Shown: positions 42,548-53,171 of the stretch, in pieces
How positions within the stretch are numbered: the first letter of the stretch is position 1
Layout: the number at the start of each line of letters is the position of its first letter
Source of the DNA: Argyresthia goedartella
Lineage: Eukaryota > Arthropoda > Insecta > Lepidoptera > Argyresthiidae
Length of the DNA: 64,000 bases
NCBI GenBank assembly: GCA_949825045.1
Contig: OX463832.1
Span: 22,004,552-22,068,551 of the forward strand
Direction: 5' to 3'
Position numbers and translations under genes: made by a program
The notes under the pieces: generated by a model
What the model saw: the letters and a program-made list of their open reading frames with translations, nothing else
What the model was told of the DNA's origin: nothing
The model's database searches: none

Positions 42548-45500
42548 GTATGTACCTGTCTATTCCCAATAAAGAGTAACCTGAAATGCAAGGACACATT
42601 ACGATTTATTATCCAATATATAGGTGTTCGGTAGGTACTTGTTCGAATAACGCCACATTTTTCGACTTTCAGCTTGGTTGATTTAATATTAAACAAGTGT
42701 CCTACGATTATAATTATAATGGAGAAGGGAGTTGCTTCGATGAATTCCACATATCCAGTCAATTCCAGTCTAATAAAATTAACTATTTATTACAGGAAAC
42801 TGAGTCTTTCCACAAATATGATAGAAAAAGTATCAAACCTGAACAGTCTGAAGAAATTACGTATTTTATCACTTGGCAGGAATTACATTAAGTCTTTTGC
42901 CGGCATGGTGAGTGACTTTATAAATTGACAGGACTTAAGCATATTCACTCTACTGTAGGTACACAGTAGAATTAAGATATACAAATAAAGAACCTTTAAT
43001 ATACTTTATTGCACAAAAACAGAACATACAGATACATCAAATGGAAACTAGGTGTACTAAGGCGAGTTTCTCTAAAAAGAGATTCTTCCAGAAAACTTAG
43101 GATGGACAGGTTAGGTACATTAAAGAACAGTTAAACCTATGTGCACAACGTTAAATAATTTAAATAATAAACCACTTTTCAAAATGTACATAAATACACA
43201 ATATCAAGACAAATAGATATAATTACACCACACAATATAAATCAATACAATATACTTACATAAGTCTATTATGGAAGAAAAAGATAGTGTCCTTTTAAGC
43301 GACTTTTAAAAACTAGTGGTTCTATGAGCTGTAGAGTAGAATTCGCGAGCGACACGTAAAATTTGCGTTTTTTGGTCATTATTTCTATCCCGTCACACCC
43401 CAGACCCCTTGAAGTTTTTCGGATTAACAATATAATTACTTATTAGAAAAAAAAAACCCGACTGCTATTTCTTTCAATACCACATACAAACTTTTGAATG
43501 CAACTACCTAGTGTAGTGATAAATAAGTAAAAACATTCACTGACAAAACACGTATAATTTATTTTAATAATAATATCAAAAGTTTATAACAAAATATTGA
43601 ATGACAACCGTGTATCGGACAAGGTGTCCAGGACCGCAAATTAAACCAGAAAGAGATCACAAACTGAACTTGTCTACGTTGCAAAAGAACACTGAATTTG
43701 CTGGTTCGTTTAAAACGAAATCAATATCTTCGCAACGTGCTTTTGACGCTGTATGCGCACTTTGACCAGGACTCGACGTGAAAATGGAATGATTGTATGA
43801 GGAGGTTATGAAGTGCGTATGGAATGGATGAGGGGTTATATGAATGATTGCCCACTAAGTATGCCGAAAAATATCTTTAACGGTGGCGTGCAAATGCCTT
43901 TAGGAATTTAAATGAATAATGATGAACAGACGACATAATCTTGTTCAAAGATTGAATTTCGTGTAAAGGGAGCAGCCGCCCTAAAAAACAAATTTAAATT
44001 AATTTACCTACGACAGTTCAGACAAACTAAAATATGGTTTGGATCAAAATATGGGATTTCCTGAAGCTGGTGTCCTACTTCCTCGTTCACGTACGCTCCA
44101 AAGCACGCGAGGACGACGCGTCCGCGGTGTCGGTATCAAATATGAAGTTATGGCTCGATGCGCAGCTCTCCACCAAAAGCTACAATTAAGAAATAATGAT
44201 AAGTACCAGAATAACGCTTACACGACAAAATGCCACCACGGAATATAAACACCAAATACTTACATACCCAGATTGCTTCCAACATCTGGCCTTTGACTTC
44301 AGATGAAATATAGGAATAGGAAAACGCCAGCAATCGTTTAGGCCGGCGTCAATTCTCGACGACAAGGACAGACCATTATTCCTGTGGCCACAATTCCATA
44401 AAACTGTCCAAAACACTGAGAGATCACACGATAACTCTTAACGTGAAAAAAACTGGCTAAATGAAAAAGTGTTTCAAAATACCTTTGACTTGAACATCTC
44501 CATGAAATGAATTTTTCACAGTCCTGTCAAAACTGACAACTACCAATAAGAATCTAAAAAATTCGTATTTTCAATTTCGCATAGACTTATAAAATATCAA
44601 CCAGCCTGTATCCCAATAAAATTGAAATAAAAATTAGCATTACAAAGGAGTCTTAAAACGACACGACGACGAGTTCACGCTGCACTAGTTACGTACATGG
44701 ATTGTGAAAGTAGCTGGAGGAGTATGGAGGAGAAAGCCCCCACCAAAAACGATATTTTGAAAAAAATACTTACATCGAACCTGCTCACAAAATTGCACAA
44801 GAATCGGTTGAGAAGGGTGACCTGTAGAGGAGAACATTTATGCCCAAGCTGAAACGGAGACGCTTGGCCCGATCGGTCAATAAAACGTAACTTAATAAAC
44901 AACTTACGATAATGTCTAAACTAGGTATTTATAATTATAGGAATGTCTCGGCGACACACTAGAGGAATTATGGATATCTTATAATATAGTGGAAAAATTA
45001 AAAGGAATCAACGTTTTGAGAAATTTAAAGGTGCTCTACATGAGCAATAACTTGGTCAAAGATTGGAGCGAATTCAACAAATTGCAGGTAAGTACACCTC
45101 GTGCCGTGTAAGTTGATCCATGCTCAGTACCTAACACAATTTACAACTTTTTGCACGCGTAACCACCCGCAGTAACATGCAGCACAAACACCCCCAAGAT
45201 GCGCTACTAAAGTTCAAGTTAAAAATATATATATGTCGGCGGCCGATTGTAGAATTGGGCACATAAACATAAACACATAAAATATTAAAATACGCCATTG
45301 TCAATGGAGTACATCATGATGTGCCCTAACCAAAATCGGGCAGATCGATGAGAACCAAAAGTTTGTCGATATTCCCAGTAAACGCTTCGCCACATCATAA
45401 TATGGTCAAAGGACAAATTCACATCGTGAAATAATTCTAATTTTACGAATAAACAAATCTATATAATTTTTACTATGATGTTTTTGTTGTTACACGTAGA

Positions 45501-47794
45501 TGACTATTTCTGTATACTTTTTAAAATAATTATACAATAACATATATTTTTAGGTAATAAACCAAATCAAGAAAAGTAGGATGACCACCACACGGGAGTC
45601 GGTGGACTACCTTTGGGTATCCGAGTTTGATATTTTAGAGACTTTTGTTATCCTCTATATTAAATTATTATTTTTTGGATACGCTTCGCTCCAAGTTTGG
45701 TTTTCATTACTTTCAGTCGCTCTTTACTTTACAAGCTCGCTCTGCTCGTTGCACATACACGTTCTAACCTAACCTAAGCCAAATCTATTGCCACCCTACT
45801 TTTATATAGTTATACGAGTTATAGGCTGGCAGATCGTCGAACGTTGGTCTTGAAACTACGTGTATATGGCGGGTTTAACACGGCAGATCAAGAAATGCCG
45901 CCATATCATATCGTGCAAAAGATTTATGTTTTTAGGTCGAAAAATAGAATTAAATATTTAGCTGCAGTTTCTCTAATATACTTACCATACCTACATAGTG
46001 AAAGTTTTTACAATAAAACATTTGGTAGGTTGTATTTTAGGTACCTAACAATTTTTGACAGGCAGCTATAAAAATGTTGCCTAAAACTGACAATATTGTA
46101 GGTACCTCCCAAAAACCAGATAAGTACCTACTAACACATTCTTAGGTTGAGTTCTGCAACAGTCTATTTTTCTAAGGAACTGAGCCACCTAGAAGACCTA
46201 CTTTTCGTCGGGAACCCCCTGTACGACGCGTGCGAACTCGACGCTTGGAGGGCGGAGGCCGCGCGCCGTCTGCCCGGCTTGAAAAAACTCGACGGAGAGA
46301 CTGTGCTGCGGGAGGACGAGCCGCCCTTGACAGTCGCTGATATGCAGGTACAGCCCGTGCCAGGTTTCTAGTCCTCTGAGTCAATTGTCACCGTCATTGT
46401 CGTTTTTTTTTGTTTTTTTTTTGTTGGAGGGGAAAAAAATGGAATTACCCATGCCCAGGAGTCAGACCTCCCTGCTATGACCGGGTCCCCACATATTGAG
46501 AGGGCATCAGCTCGTGTGGTATACGGACTAAAAACAACCCCTTTGTGTTTACAGTTGTCTTACTAAGAATAAACTGTGAGCCATGGCCTCGGTATATGCT
46601 GAAGGCTTTATACCTGCAATTTGCCCTTTGGGGCGATATATATGTGTATATGATATATATATGGGAGGAGTTTGCCTGCTTACCCGATTTTATGAGCGGA
46701 CATTAGCTCATAGTCAACGGGCATGATAGCGGCATGTTAGGGGGGCAGATAGCCCCCGCTACTAAGAGGTGGTTATAAATAATTTTGAGACCTATCCTTT
46801 AAAGGGGCAGGGGAGAGTGTGTGTTCGTCGAATCAAGACGGCGATCTCTTTCAATCCAAATTTGGTATCTGAGACGCTGTAGTGCTTCGGGAACACAGCC
46901 TTCGTCAAGTTGACGTGCCTGAGGGGCGGGGGGGTGGTTGGGATTTAAAAGTTTTCGTGATATCGTCCTCCGGTTCTAGGAGGACGTCTTTGGGGCGCCT
47001 TTTGAAAAGGTGTTTCTTATTTATATCTGGGGTCGGATCATAAAGGGATGCTTGTACTATAAGCGGGTTTGGGTGGCTAGATGCATTAATGAAGAAGCGT
47101 TCGAACGCTTCTTTCATATATTGCTTTGTCACCTATCTCGCCAATGCAAGCATCTCTCTTATACCCATGCGCCGCTACCCCCTCCAGGCGGCAGCGGCAT
47201 TCAGAGGCCAATAAAATATGCCTTACGTGTACACGGCAGGACAAGAGATGGCTTAACAGGGCTCTTTTGCGACACAAAAACACCACCGTATTCAGTACGA
47301 TTATGTTAACTTAACATCTCGACACTTCTCGGTTTTTATCATATATCCAATTAATTGTTTTCTGAGATTTTTCCCATAATACATCTCTTCATAATACACC
47401 AAATTTTAAGTTTCCAGCGCTTTCAGTGACTAAAACCAAGAAGTGTCGAGCGGTAAAGTTAAAGTAATCGTATTGTTTGTATCTTAATATTAACTCAGAG
47501 AACCTTCGCACTTGACGGTTTTATTTTCTTTAACCTGTATTTACGTTCTATGTTTAAAAAAAGGGAATCGATTCTGCGCATCGATTTAAATATGTCGTCG
47601 ACGACAATGAAATCTCACTATCATTTCCCGATAGCGCCATCTGTTGTGAAGTAGCGCATCTACAATCAAGATGCGATTTTCGCGCTAAAGTTAAACTTCC
47701 TGAAAAGATTATCTATCCTATTTCCTTTTATTTGCAGCCTGACCAGATTGGCGACGCTGTTGAAACTTTGGTCAGCGCGGAGGCGAACGATTAA
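42393..47794 (+). CDS. DNAL1: Dynein axonemal light chain 1, 5 coding exons (whole gene)
   Basis: Exons 42393-42547, 42796-42907, 44941-45087, 46177-46347 and 47738-47794, all GT-AG with matching phases, give about 213 residues. The protein follows DNAL1: N-terminal [17 protein letters not shown] and [16 protein letters not shown], then leucine-rich repeats ([64 protein letters not shown]), then the cap [14 protein letters not shown] and [13 protein letters not shown]. It is about 20 residues longer than the ~190-residue vertebrate form, mostly at the C-terminus. In other animals this light chain binds an outer-arm dynein heavy-chain motor domain in cilia and flagella. In a moth or butterfly the expected site is sperm flagella or ciliated sensory cells. 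It is head to head with the zinc-finger gene. Confidence 0.95.
42796..42907 (+). CDS. DNAL1: DNAL1-like gene, exon 2 (first LRRs)
   Basis: Acceptor ATTACAG, donor GTGAGT. It encodes [15 protein letters not shown] and [17 protein letters not shown], two leucine-rich repeats. Confidence 0.94.
42908..44940. other. DNAL1-like intron 2
   Basis: 2.0 kb. Near 42990-43330 lies a minus-strand retrotransposon-tail-like piece (TTTATTGCACAAAAACAG). A fragment of the GGGTTCCGTA family (CAATACCACATACAAACTTT) lies near 43470. Near 44690-44890 are pieces shared with 12780-12900. No further exon was found or is needed. Confidence 0.5.
44941..45087 (+). CDS. DNAL1: DNAL1-like gene, exon 3 (LRRs)
   Basis: Acceptor AATTATAG, donor GTAAGT, phase 0 to 0. 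It encodes [20 protein letters not shown] and [15 protein letters not shown]. Confidence 0.95.
45088..46176. other. DNAL1-like intron 3
   Basis: 1.1 kb of AT-rich sequence without a recognised repeat or exon. Confidence 0.4.
46177..46347 (+). CDS. DNAL1: DNAL1-like gene, exon 4 (LRR cap)
   Basis: Acceptor TTTTTCTAAG, donor GTACAG, phase 0 to 0. It encodes [27 protein letters not shown] and an acidic tail ending VADMQ. It is more GC-rich than exons 1-3. Confidence 0.93.
46400..47330 (-). pseudogene. LINE fragment, ORF2 C-terminus and 3' UTR
   Basis: A minus-strand stretch at about 47132-46905 encodes [30 protein letters not shown] and a stop, like the last residues of Jockey-type polymerases (RRPRHVL-type motif). 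A long non-coding tail down to a T/A-rich end near 46400 would be its 3' UTR. The upstream piece at 47130-47235 matches 5838-5950. It lies in intron 4 of the DNAL1-like gene, antisense to it. Confidence 0.65.
47738..47794 (+). CDS. DNAL1: DNAL1-like gene, exon 5 (stop)
   Basis: Acceptor TTTTATTTGCAG, then [18 protein letters not shown] and TAA. A possible polyadenylation signal ATTAAA lies about 65 bp downstream. Confidence 0.9.
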   Translation, partial: PDQIGDAVETLVSAEAND

Positions 47795-49077
47795 AGCCGC
47801 TTTACCTGCTTTTCACCTCAAGAACTGAATGACTAGCCGAAAGTAACATTACTTTAATATTAAAGCATAGAGATTTATCATAGGTATCTACCGAACTAGC
47901 AAATTGCCGCTTAGGAAAGCGAGTTGTTAAAAGCCAGCCTATTTTCTGGAATGAATACATATTTTTGGGGGTAGGGTGCCAAACCCGGACCCTATTACCA
48001 AGCCTCCGCTGTACGTCTGTCCGTGGGATCAACCAAAATAGTTAGTATCCCCTTAAGCCGGTAAATTGCTGACTAAGCAAGGAAATCAAAACCTGTAGAG
48101 GCTTCCAGAGCTGATTTTTTCAGAGGGTGTAGGGATTTCTATTGCCGCTATTACGACAAATAATGAAACGTATGGGTTTTTAGGAATTAATTCTATGGTA
48201 CCCATACAAGAGATTATTTGTTTGGCCATTTTGTTTTATTTGTTAACAACATGAATTAAATAACAAACTGCAAATTAGCTTGGATGAAATTTCTTAAAAG
48301 ATACTCAATTTGTATCCAATTCCGGTTTCAATAAGAATTTCGTTGTTCATTCGATTGGCTCTGTCTGTGGGCTCTGTGCAACACTGAGTAGATAGTTCAA
48401 TAATTACATACACAAAACTTTTTTCAATGTTTCGATGTACGGCCTTGAATGTAGTCCGACCTAGTATTTATAGCTTGTCAAATTCGTACGTAGCACACCC
48501 ATGGTCTGCGGGCGACGGACGACAGATGCGCGGGCAGGAATGAGAGCGCGGGCGGTTCCTACTGGAGTGCTACGTACGAATTCGACAAGCTATAATATTT
48601 TGTTGTTAAAAATTATAAAGGTATACTCGTACAAGACTGGTTTGCTGCTCCCAAAGTGGTCCAATATAGAGAAGAGGCAAACAATTACGTTTTCTAAACA
48701 TAAATCAGTTTATTTTGCCTATTTTTACCACCTCTCAGCGAAACTGATGACAGTTTTTATTTAAAATCAAACATTTAACACAAATCCTTATTTACGTCCA
48801 GTTACTGACTAACTCAACATTTAACAACTGAGGTTCAACTCATCATAGCCGAACCTTTTTGCGTCAATTAGGAACCAGATCAACTATTTTGCTTGCAACG
48901 AAACTAGGTTAAATCGAGGATTGTCGAAGTTCCAAAAGATATTCATATAACATGGCATCGTTAAAATAAAATAGAATATAGAGCCTGCCTTGAAATTTTC
49001 GCGTTTGAAAAATCATGTCTTCTGCATTTGGGCTCATATTAAAAGGTGTTCAGAATTTGAGACAGATAACCCCACAC
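47795..49077. other. 3' flank of the DNAL1-like gene
   Basis: It contains a decayed GGGTTCCGTACCC-family piece (about 47965-48215) and a LINE tail fragment near 48645-48710. An inverted pair (AGCTTGTCAAATTCGTACGT, near 48472, and ACGTACGAATTCGACAAGCT, near 48571) encloses about 80 bp. No gene was seen. Confidence 0.5.
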
Positions 49078-49852
49078 CATTTTTAGGGCTCCGTACCCGA
49101 AGGATGCCAAACGGGACCCAAGTACTAAGCCTCCCTTCCCGTCTGTCACTCACCAGGCTGTATCTCATGAACCGTGATAGGTAGACAGTTGAAATTTTCA
49201 CAGATGATGTATTACAAACACTAAAAAACCGGTCAAGTGCGAGTCTAAATCGCGCACGAAGGGTTCCGTACCACCGTTCAATGGAAGCGATGGTGTGGAG
49301 TGGATTTACACAGCAAAATATTGTTTACAAAGTTATTGGTGCGGTTACTTTCACACTCCATGTACGTAACCAGGTGCATCCATAAGTTTGTATGTGGTAT
49401 TGAAAGAATTGTTGTATGGAGCCCCCTTAAATATTTCTTTTATCCTGTTTTTTAGTATTTGTTGTTATAGCGGCAACATAAATACATCATCTGTGAAAAT
49501 TTCAACTGTCTAACTATCATGGTTCGTGAGATACAGCCTGGTGACAGACGGACGGACGGACAGCCGAGTCTTAGTAATAGGGTCCCGTTTGGAACCCTTC
49601 GGGTACGGAACCCTAAAACAGAATAAAATAAATATTAAAGGGGGCTCCCATACAACTATTATTTCAATAACACATACAAACTTATGAATGCACCTGGTTA
49701 CGTATATGGAGTGTGAAAATAGCCGCACCAATAACTTTGCAAACAACATTTTGCTACGTAAAATCCAAATTATTCACTCTACACATCCCCACCATTGTAC
49801 AGTGGTACGGAACCCTTCGTGCGCGAGTTAACCTCGCTCTTGACCGTTTTTT
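49078..49852. repeat. Cluster of GGGTTCCGTACCC-family repeats, opposed copies
   Basis: A shortened plus-strand copy (49078-49220) is followed by a nearly complete minus-strand copy (about 49222-49615) and the 3' part of a plus-strand copy (49618-49852, ending ACGGAACCCTTCGTGCGCGA). The pair forms a large inverted repeat. Confidence 0.8.
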
Positions 49853-50252
49853 CTTGAAATTACCAACCTTATTCATGCAATGTCAATAAAACGCAGCAAC
49901 TCAAAACATATATTTATTTTATTTACACCTGCTATCTAAGTAGACTTTCTTACATGGCTACATTATTGTATGCGGCTTCATAGAAGGCAGTATTCATTCA
50001 TTCCTACGAAACAAAAATCTTCAAACTAAGAAAACACAATAAATTGAGCATTACTAGCTTACTAAATGAGGAATACACACAACGCACACAACCAATATGT
50101 GCAGTCAGTCGCGAAATGTGAAAACAAAGCTGTTACAATGCCCACACCTAATTGGTTGTGCCGTGAACGTAACTATACCTCTGTTGTATACATTCTGTGA
50201 AATTGGTGGTTCAATTACAAATCAACCAAACAAATAAACAATATTATTTTTA
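49853..50252. other. Intergenic, nothing recognised
   Basis: AT-rich sequence between repeat copies. No gene or named repeat was seen. Confidence 0.35.
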
Positions 50253-50433
50253 CAGCTAATATCAGGGCAAAATACTGCGGTACCTTAGGTGAAGGGTTAA
50301 GGGGGTGAGCGAAGAAAGGCCTCCTTTATCCTTCGTGTTACGTTGAACATGTTAGAACAACAAAAATACTTAAAAAAAAATAATGTTTTTTTTGCTGTGA
50401 AAATCAGTATTTTTGATGTGATATTAAATACTA
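50253..50433 (-). mobile_element. MITE (type a), minus copy
   Basis: It contains the reversed shared core (GGTACCTTAGGTGAAGGGTT to CTTCGTGTTACGTTGAACAT) and ends TTTTTGATGTGATATTAAAT. It abuts the 82-bp array. Confidence 0.7.
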
Positions 50434-50440
50434 GTCTTTT

Positions 50441-50850
50441 TCATATGTCACGCCTTTCAGAGGGAGGCAGAGGCACGTTACGTGACAATGCTAGCCCATC
50501 GGTGCTGCTATGGAGACCATTTTCATGTCACGCCTTTCAGAGGGAGGCAGTGGCACGTTACGTGACAATGCTAGCCCATCGGTGCTGCTATGGAGACCAT
50601 TTTCATATGTCACGCCTTTCAGAGGGAGGCAGAGGCACGTTACGTGACAATGCTAGCCCATCGGTGCTGCTATGGAGACCATTTTCATATGTCACGCCTT
50701 TCAGAGGGAGGCAGAGGCACGTTACGTGACAATGCTAGCCCATCGGTGCTGCTATGGAGACCATTTTCATATGTCACGCCTTTCAGAGGGAGGCAGAGGC
50801 ACGTTACGTGACAATGCTAGCCCATCGGTGCTGCTATGGAGACCATTTTA
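50441..50850. repeat. 80/82-bp tandem array, 5 copies
   Basis: The unit starts CATATGTCACGCCTTTCAGA and holds GGCACGTTACGTGACAATGC and GCTGCTATGGAGACCATTTT. The GTCACG starts fall at 50447, 50527, 50609, 50691 and 50773. Each unit contains CACGTTACGTG, a small palindrome. Confidence 0.95.
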
Positions 50851-51160
50851 CCATACATGGTGACATTTAACCTGTTGACCGCTCCAGTCGGCACTGGTCG
50901 ACAACTGAATGTCGTGCCACTGGGCGCCACGTCAACTACAGCCGAACAATTTTGATATCAAAAGGGACCTTATCTCGAATGAATTAAGTTGTATTTTGCA
51001 TAGCACAGCAAATTTGTTTGGCGTGTTAATGACACATTTTGTATTTGACGTATGGCGGTCAGAAAGTTAATCAGCTGACCATATTTTTGGGAATAATAGT
51101 ACCCATTAATATTTTAACCATTAACTTTTCCCGAGAAACACATGGTCGCAAAAGAAAAAA
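50851..51160. other. Intergenic, nothing recognised
   Basis: No gene or repeat family was identified between the two arrays. Confidence 0.35.
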
Positions 51161-51164
51161 GTTT

Positions 51165-51320
51165 CGACCACTGACCCATTCAGCTGATTACTAGTTTTGA
51201 CCATTGACCCGATCAGCTGATTACTAGTTTCGACAACTGACCCGATCAGCTGATTACTAGTTTCGACCATTGACCCGATCAGCTGATTACTAGTTTTGAC
51301 CATTGACCCGATCAGCTGAT
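51165..51320. repeat. 33-bp tandem array, about 4.7 copies
   Basis: Unit: GACCATTGACCCGATCAGCT then GATTACTAGTTTT, with small variation (GACAACTGACC in one copy). CAGCTG in each unit is a palindrome. A family A SINE begins only 5 bp past the last unit. Confidence 0.93.
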
Positions 51321-51324
51321 TCAG

Positions 51325-51527
51325 ACGACCCGAATGGCCGAGTCGGCAGTGACCCTGCCTACTAAGCCAAGGGTCGCGGGTTCGAGTCCCGGTGGGGGCA
51401 AATATTTGTTTCATGAGAACGGATGTTTGTACCCTATGTGTATCGTTGTCTAGTACCCAAGATACAGGGAATCCTAGTTCGGGGCTAGATCAATGTGAGT
51501 CAATAGTGTCTAAGGTATTATTATTAT
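51325..51527 (+). mobile_element. tRNA-derived SINE (family A), internally deleted
   Basis: Head CGACCCGAATGGCCGAGTCG and B-box GGGTTCGAGTCCC. The part with GTTGTTTATCTATC is missing. It ends in TATTATTATT. Confidence 0.88.
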
Positions 51528-52595
51528 CTAAGATTACAAGTTACTGTAGTCACAAATATTTGTTCGTTTGGGACTATATGTTTCTTGCGGCAACTTGTTC
51601 ATCATGTGGGGTACTATCATTCTCCAAAATATGCTCACCTAAATAAATATCACTATATTGACAAGTTCCCAATTTGACAACTTCCCGTAACGTCGGCTTT
51701 TCGTCTGTTAGTCAAATGCGAACACTCACTTTGCATAACCAAACTTCTCTCTCTAGACTTAAAAGCTCTATCCACGAGTTACGAGGTTAAATGCAAGTAA
51801 AAAGCTCAGTAATATGCAAAGCAGTCTGTTGGGGAAGATTACACAAAAAGTTTCATTCATTTGAGGTTTGTAACTTGATAGATATTGTCAACAGCAACAA
51901 AGAATTTCATTCAGCTGAGGTTCTATTGATATCTGGATATTGACAAATCATTTCTCTGAATAACACAACTTTTTGCATAAATTTGCCCTCACACTAGGAT
52001 ACACTGAGTAGTGGAAACCAGAAATAAACCTGGGTTTTTTTTTCTTTACCCAGCCGGGTATCGAACCCGGGACCTCTCGCACGGCAGACAGAACCGCTGC
52101 GCCACACAGTTCGTCAAGTTTACTTGTAAGTAAAATTCGATGAACGAAACTCTTTACTTGCTCTATGTTTAATATCTACAAACTTTCGCTCTCTAGCTGA
52201 CTACCAACTACTATGCGACATAATGTATATTACATCTCAAGAAATTTTGTAAGAAAACAAACGAAATTTTGAGATATAATATATACAATTACAGTATGAA
52301 AAAGATAACATTGTGCTTAACGGGTGTCAGTCTTAGCTTGTTAGTGAGGGGATATTGCTAAAAAATATGGATTAATCAAACGAATCGATACAAATCTTCA
52401 AAAATTTGTGAATTGGATTCTTTTTTCAATTTCGATTCTTTCCAATTGTTTTGGTAACATCCCTAGTGTTTATAAAGTACATTTTATGAAGTTATAGGTT
52501 ATCGTCATATCACTTCTAAGATTTTATGAACTGTGTATCCCGCCGGGTTTTTAATCTTAAGGAATGACCCCAAAAAGGCCACTTACATAATCTCA
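51528..52595. other. Intergenic with a family B tRNA-derived SINE
   Basis: At about 51985-52112 (minus) lies a tRNA-like head (GTGTGGCGCAGCGGTTCTGT, then GTCCCGGGTTCGATACCC) followed by TTTATTTCTGGTTTCCACTA. The rest shows no gene. Confidence 0.6.
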
Positions 52596-52930
52596 GTAGG
52601 GAAAACTTAGCAATACTGGTAGGTGTGGTGACAGGTCACTGCAAACTAAATAGACACCTATCGTTATTAAGGCTCGTACAGGACCCATTATGCCCTCACT
52701 GTGGCTTGGAGGAAAGCAGCCAGCACTTCTTGGGGGAATGCGTAATGTAGTCAAACATAAGATGGCGGATGGAGGGATGGATAAGATTAAAGTAGATGAT
52801 TTGTCAAAATTAAAGTTTAGCGACATCCTAGAATTCATTAAACGAACGAGATGATTTGGGGAGGGACATCTGTTGATCCAACAGTAACCAGGGCCCAGAC
52901 ACTGGTATTGGGTGAAATAGTCACGATAGA
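52596..52930 (+). pseudogene. LINE fragment, polymerase C-terminal zinc motif
   Basis: It encodes LTGHCKLNRHLSLLRLVQDP, CPHCGLEESSQHFLGEC and then, after a stop, KLKFSDILEFIKRTR. The CxxC, His, Cys pattern after an RNase-H-type segment is typical of the end of LINE ORF2 proteins. Both ends are missing. Confidence 0.75.
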
Positions 52931-53078
52931 GGACCGATCACCCGCGTGTGGCTCAGCGGGCGTCGCACCTCGTCATCATCAGCATCATCATCCCAGCCGG
53001 CAGCCGGCCTCAACGGAACAACGGCGGTCAAAACAGGAACTTATCGTACTGGGAAGTAGTGACAATGGAGCTGAAGGT

Positions 53079-53171
53079 TCACATGTATATCCGGCGCAGG
53101 TGCGTGGTGGTGGTGATGGCGTTACATTGCGGGCAGACTTTCTTGGCGCTCAACGAGCCCAGCCAGCATTC
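53079..53171 (-). CDS. RNF220: RNF220-like gene, second half of the RING and stop
   Basis: 30 codons plus TGA: ECWLGSLSAKKVCPQCNAIT, then TTTHLRRIYM. It supplies the last three ligands. Acceptor TTCCCCGCAG. The intron before it is 5.4 kb. Confidence 0.9.
   Translation of the reverse strand, partial: ECWLGSLSAKKVCPQCNAITTTTHLRRIYM

Noticed and set aside
50343..50863. Proteins encoded by the 82-bp array
   Set aside because: The period is not a multiple of three, so frames cycle from unit to unit. There is no splice context or known domain.
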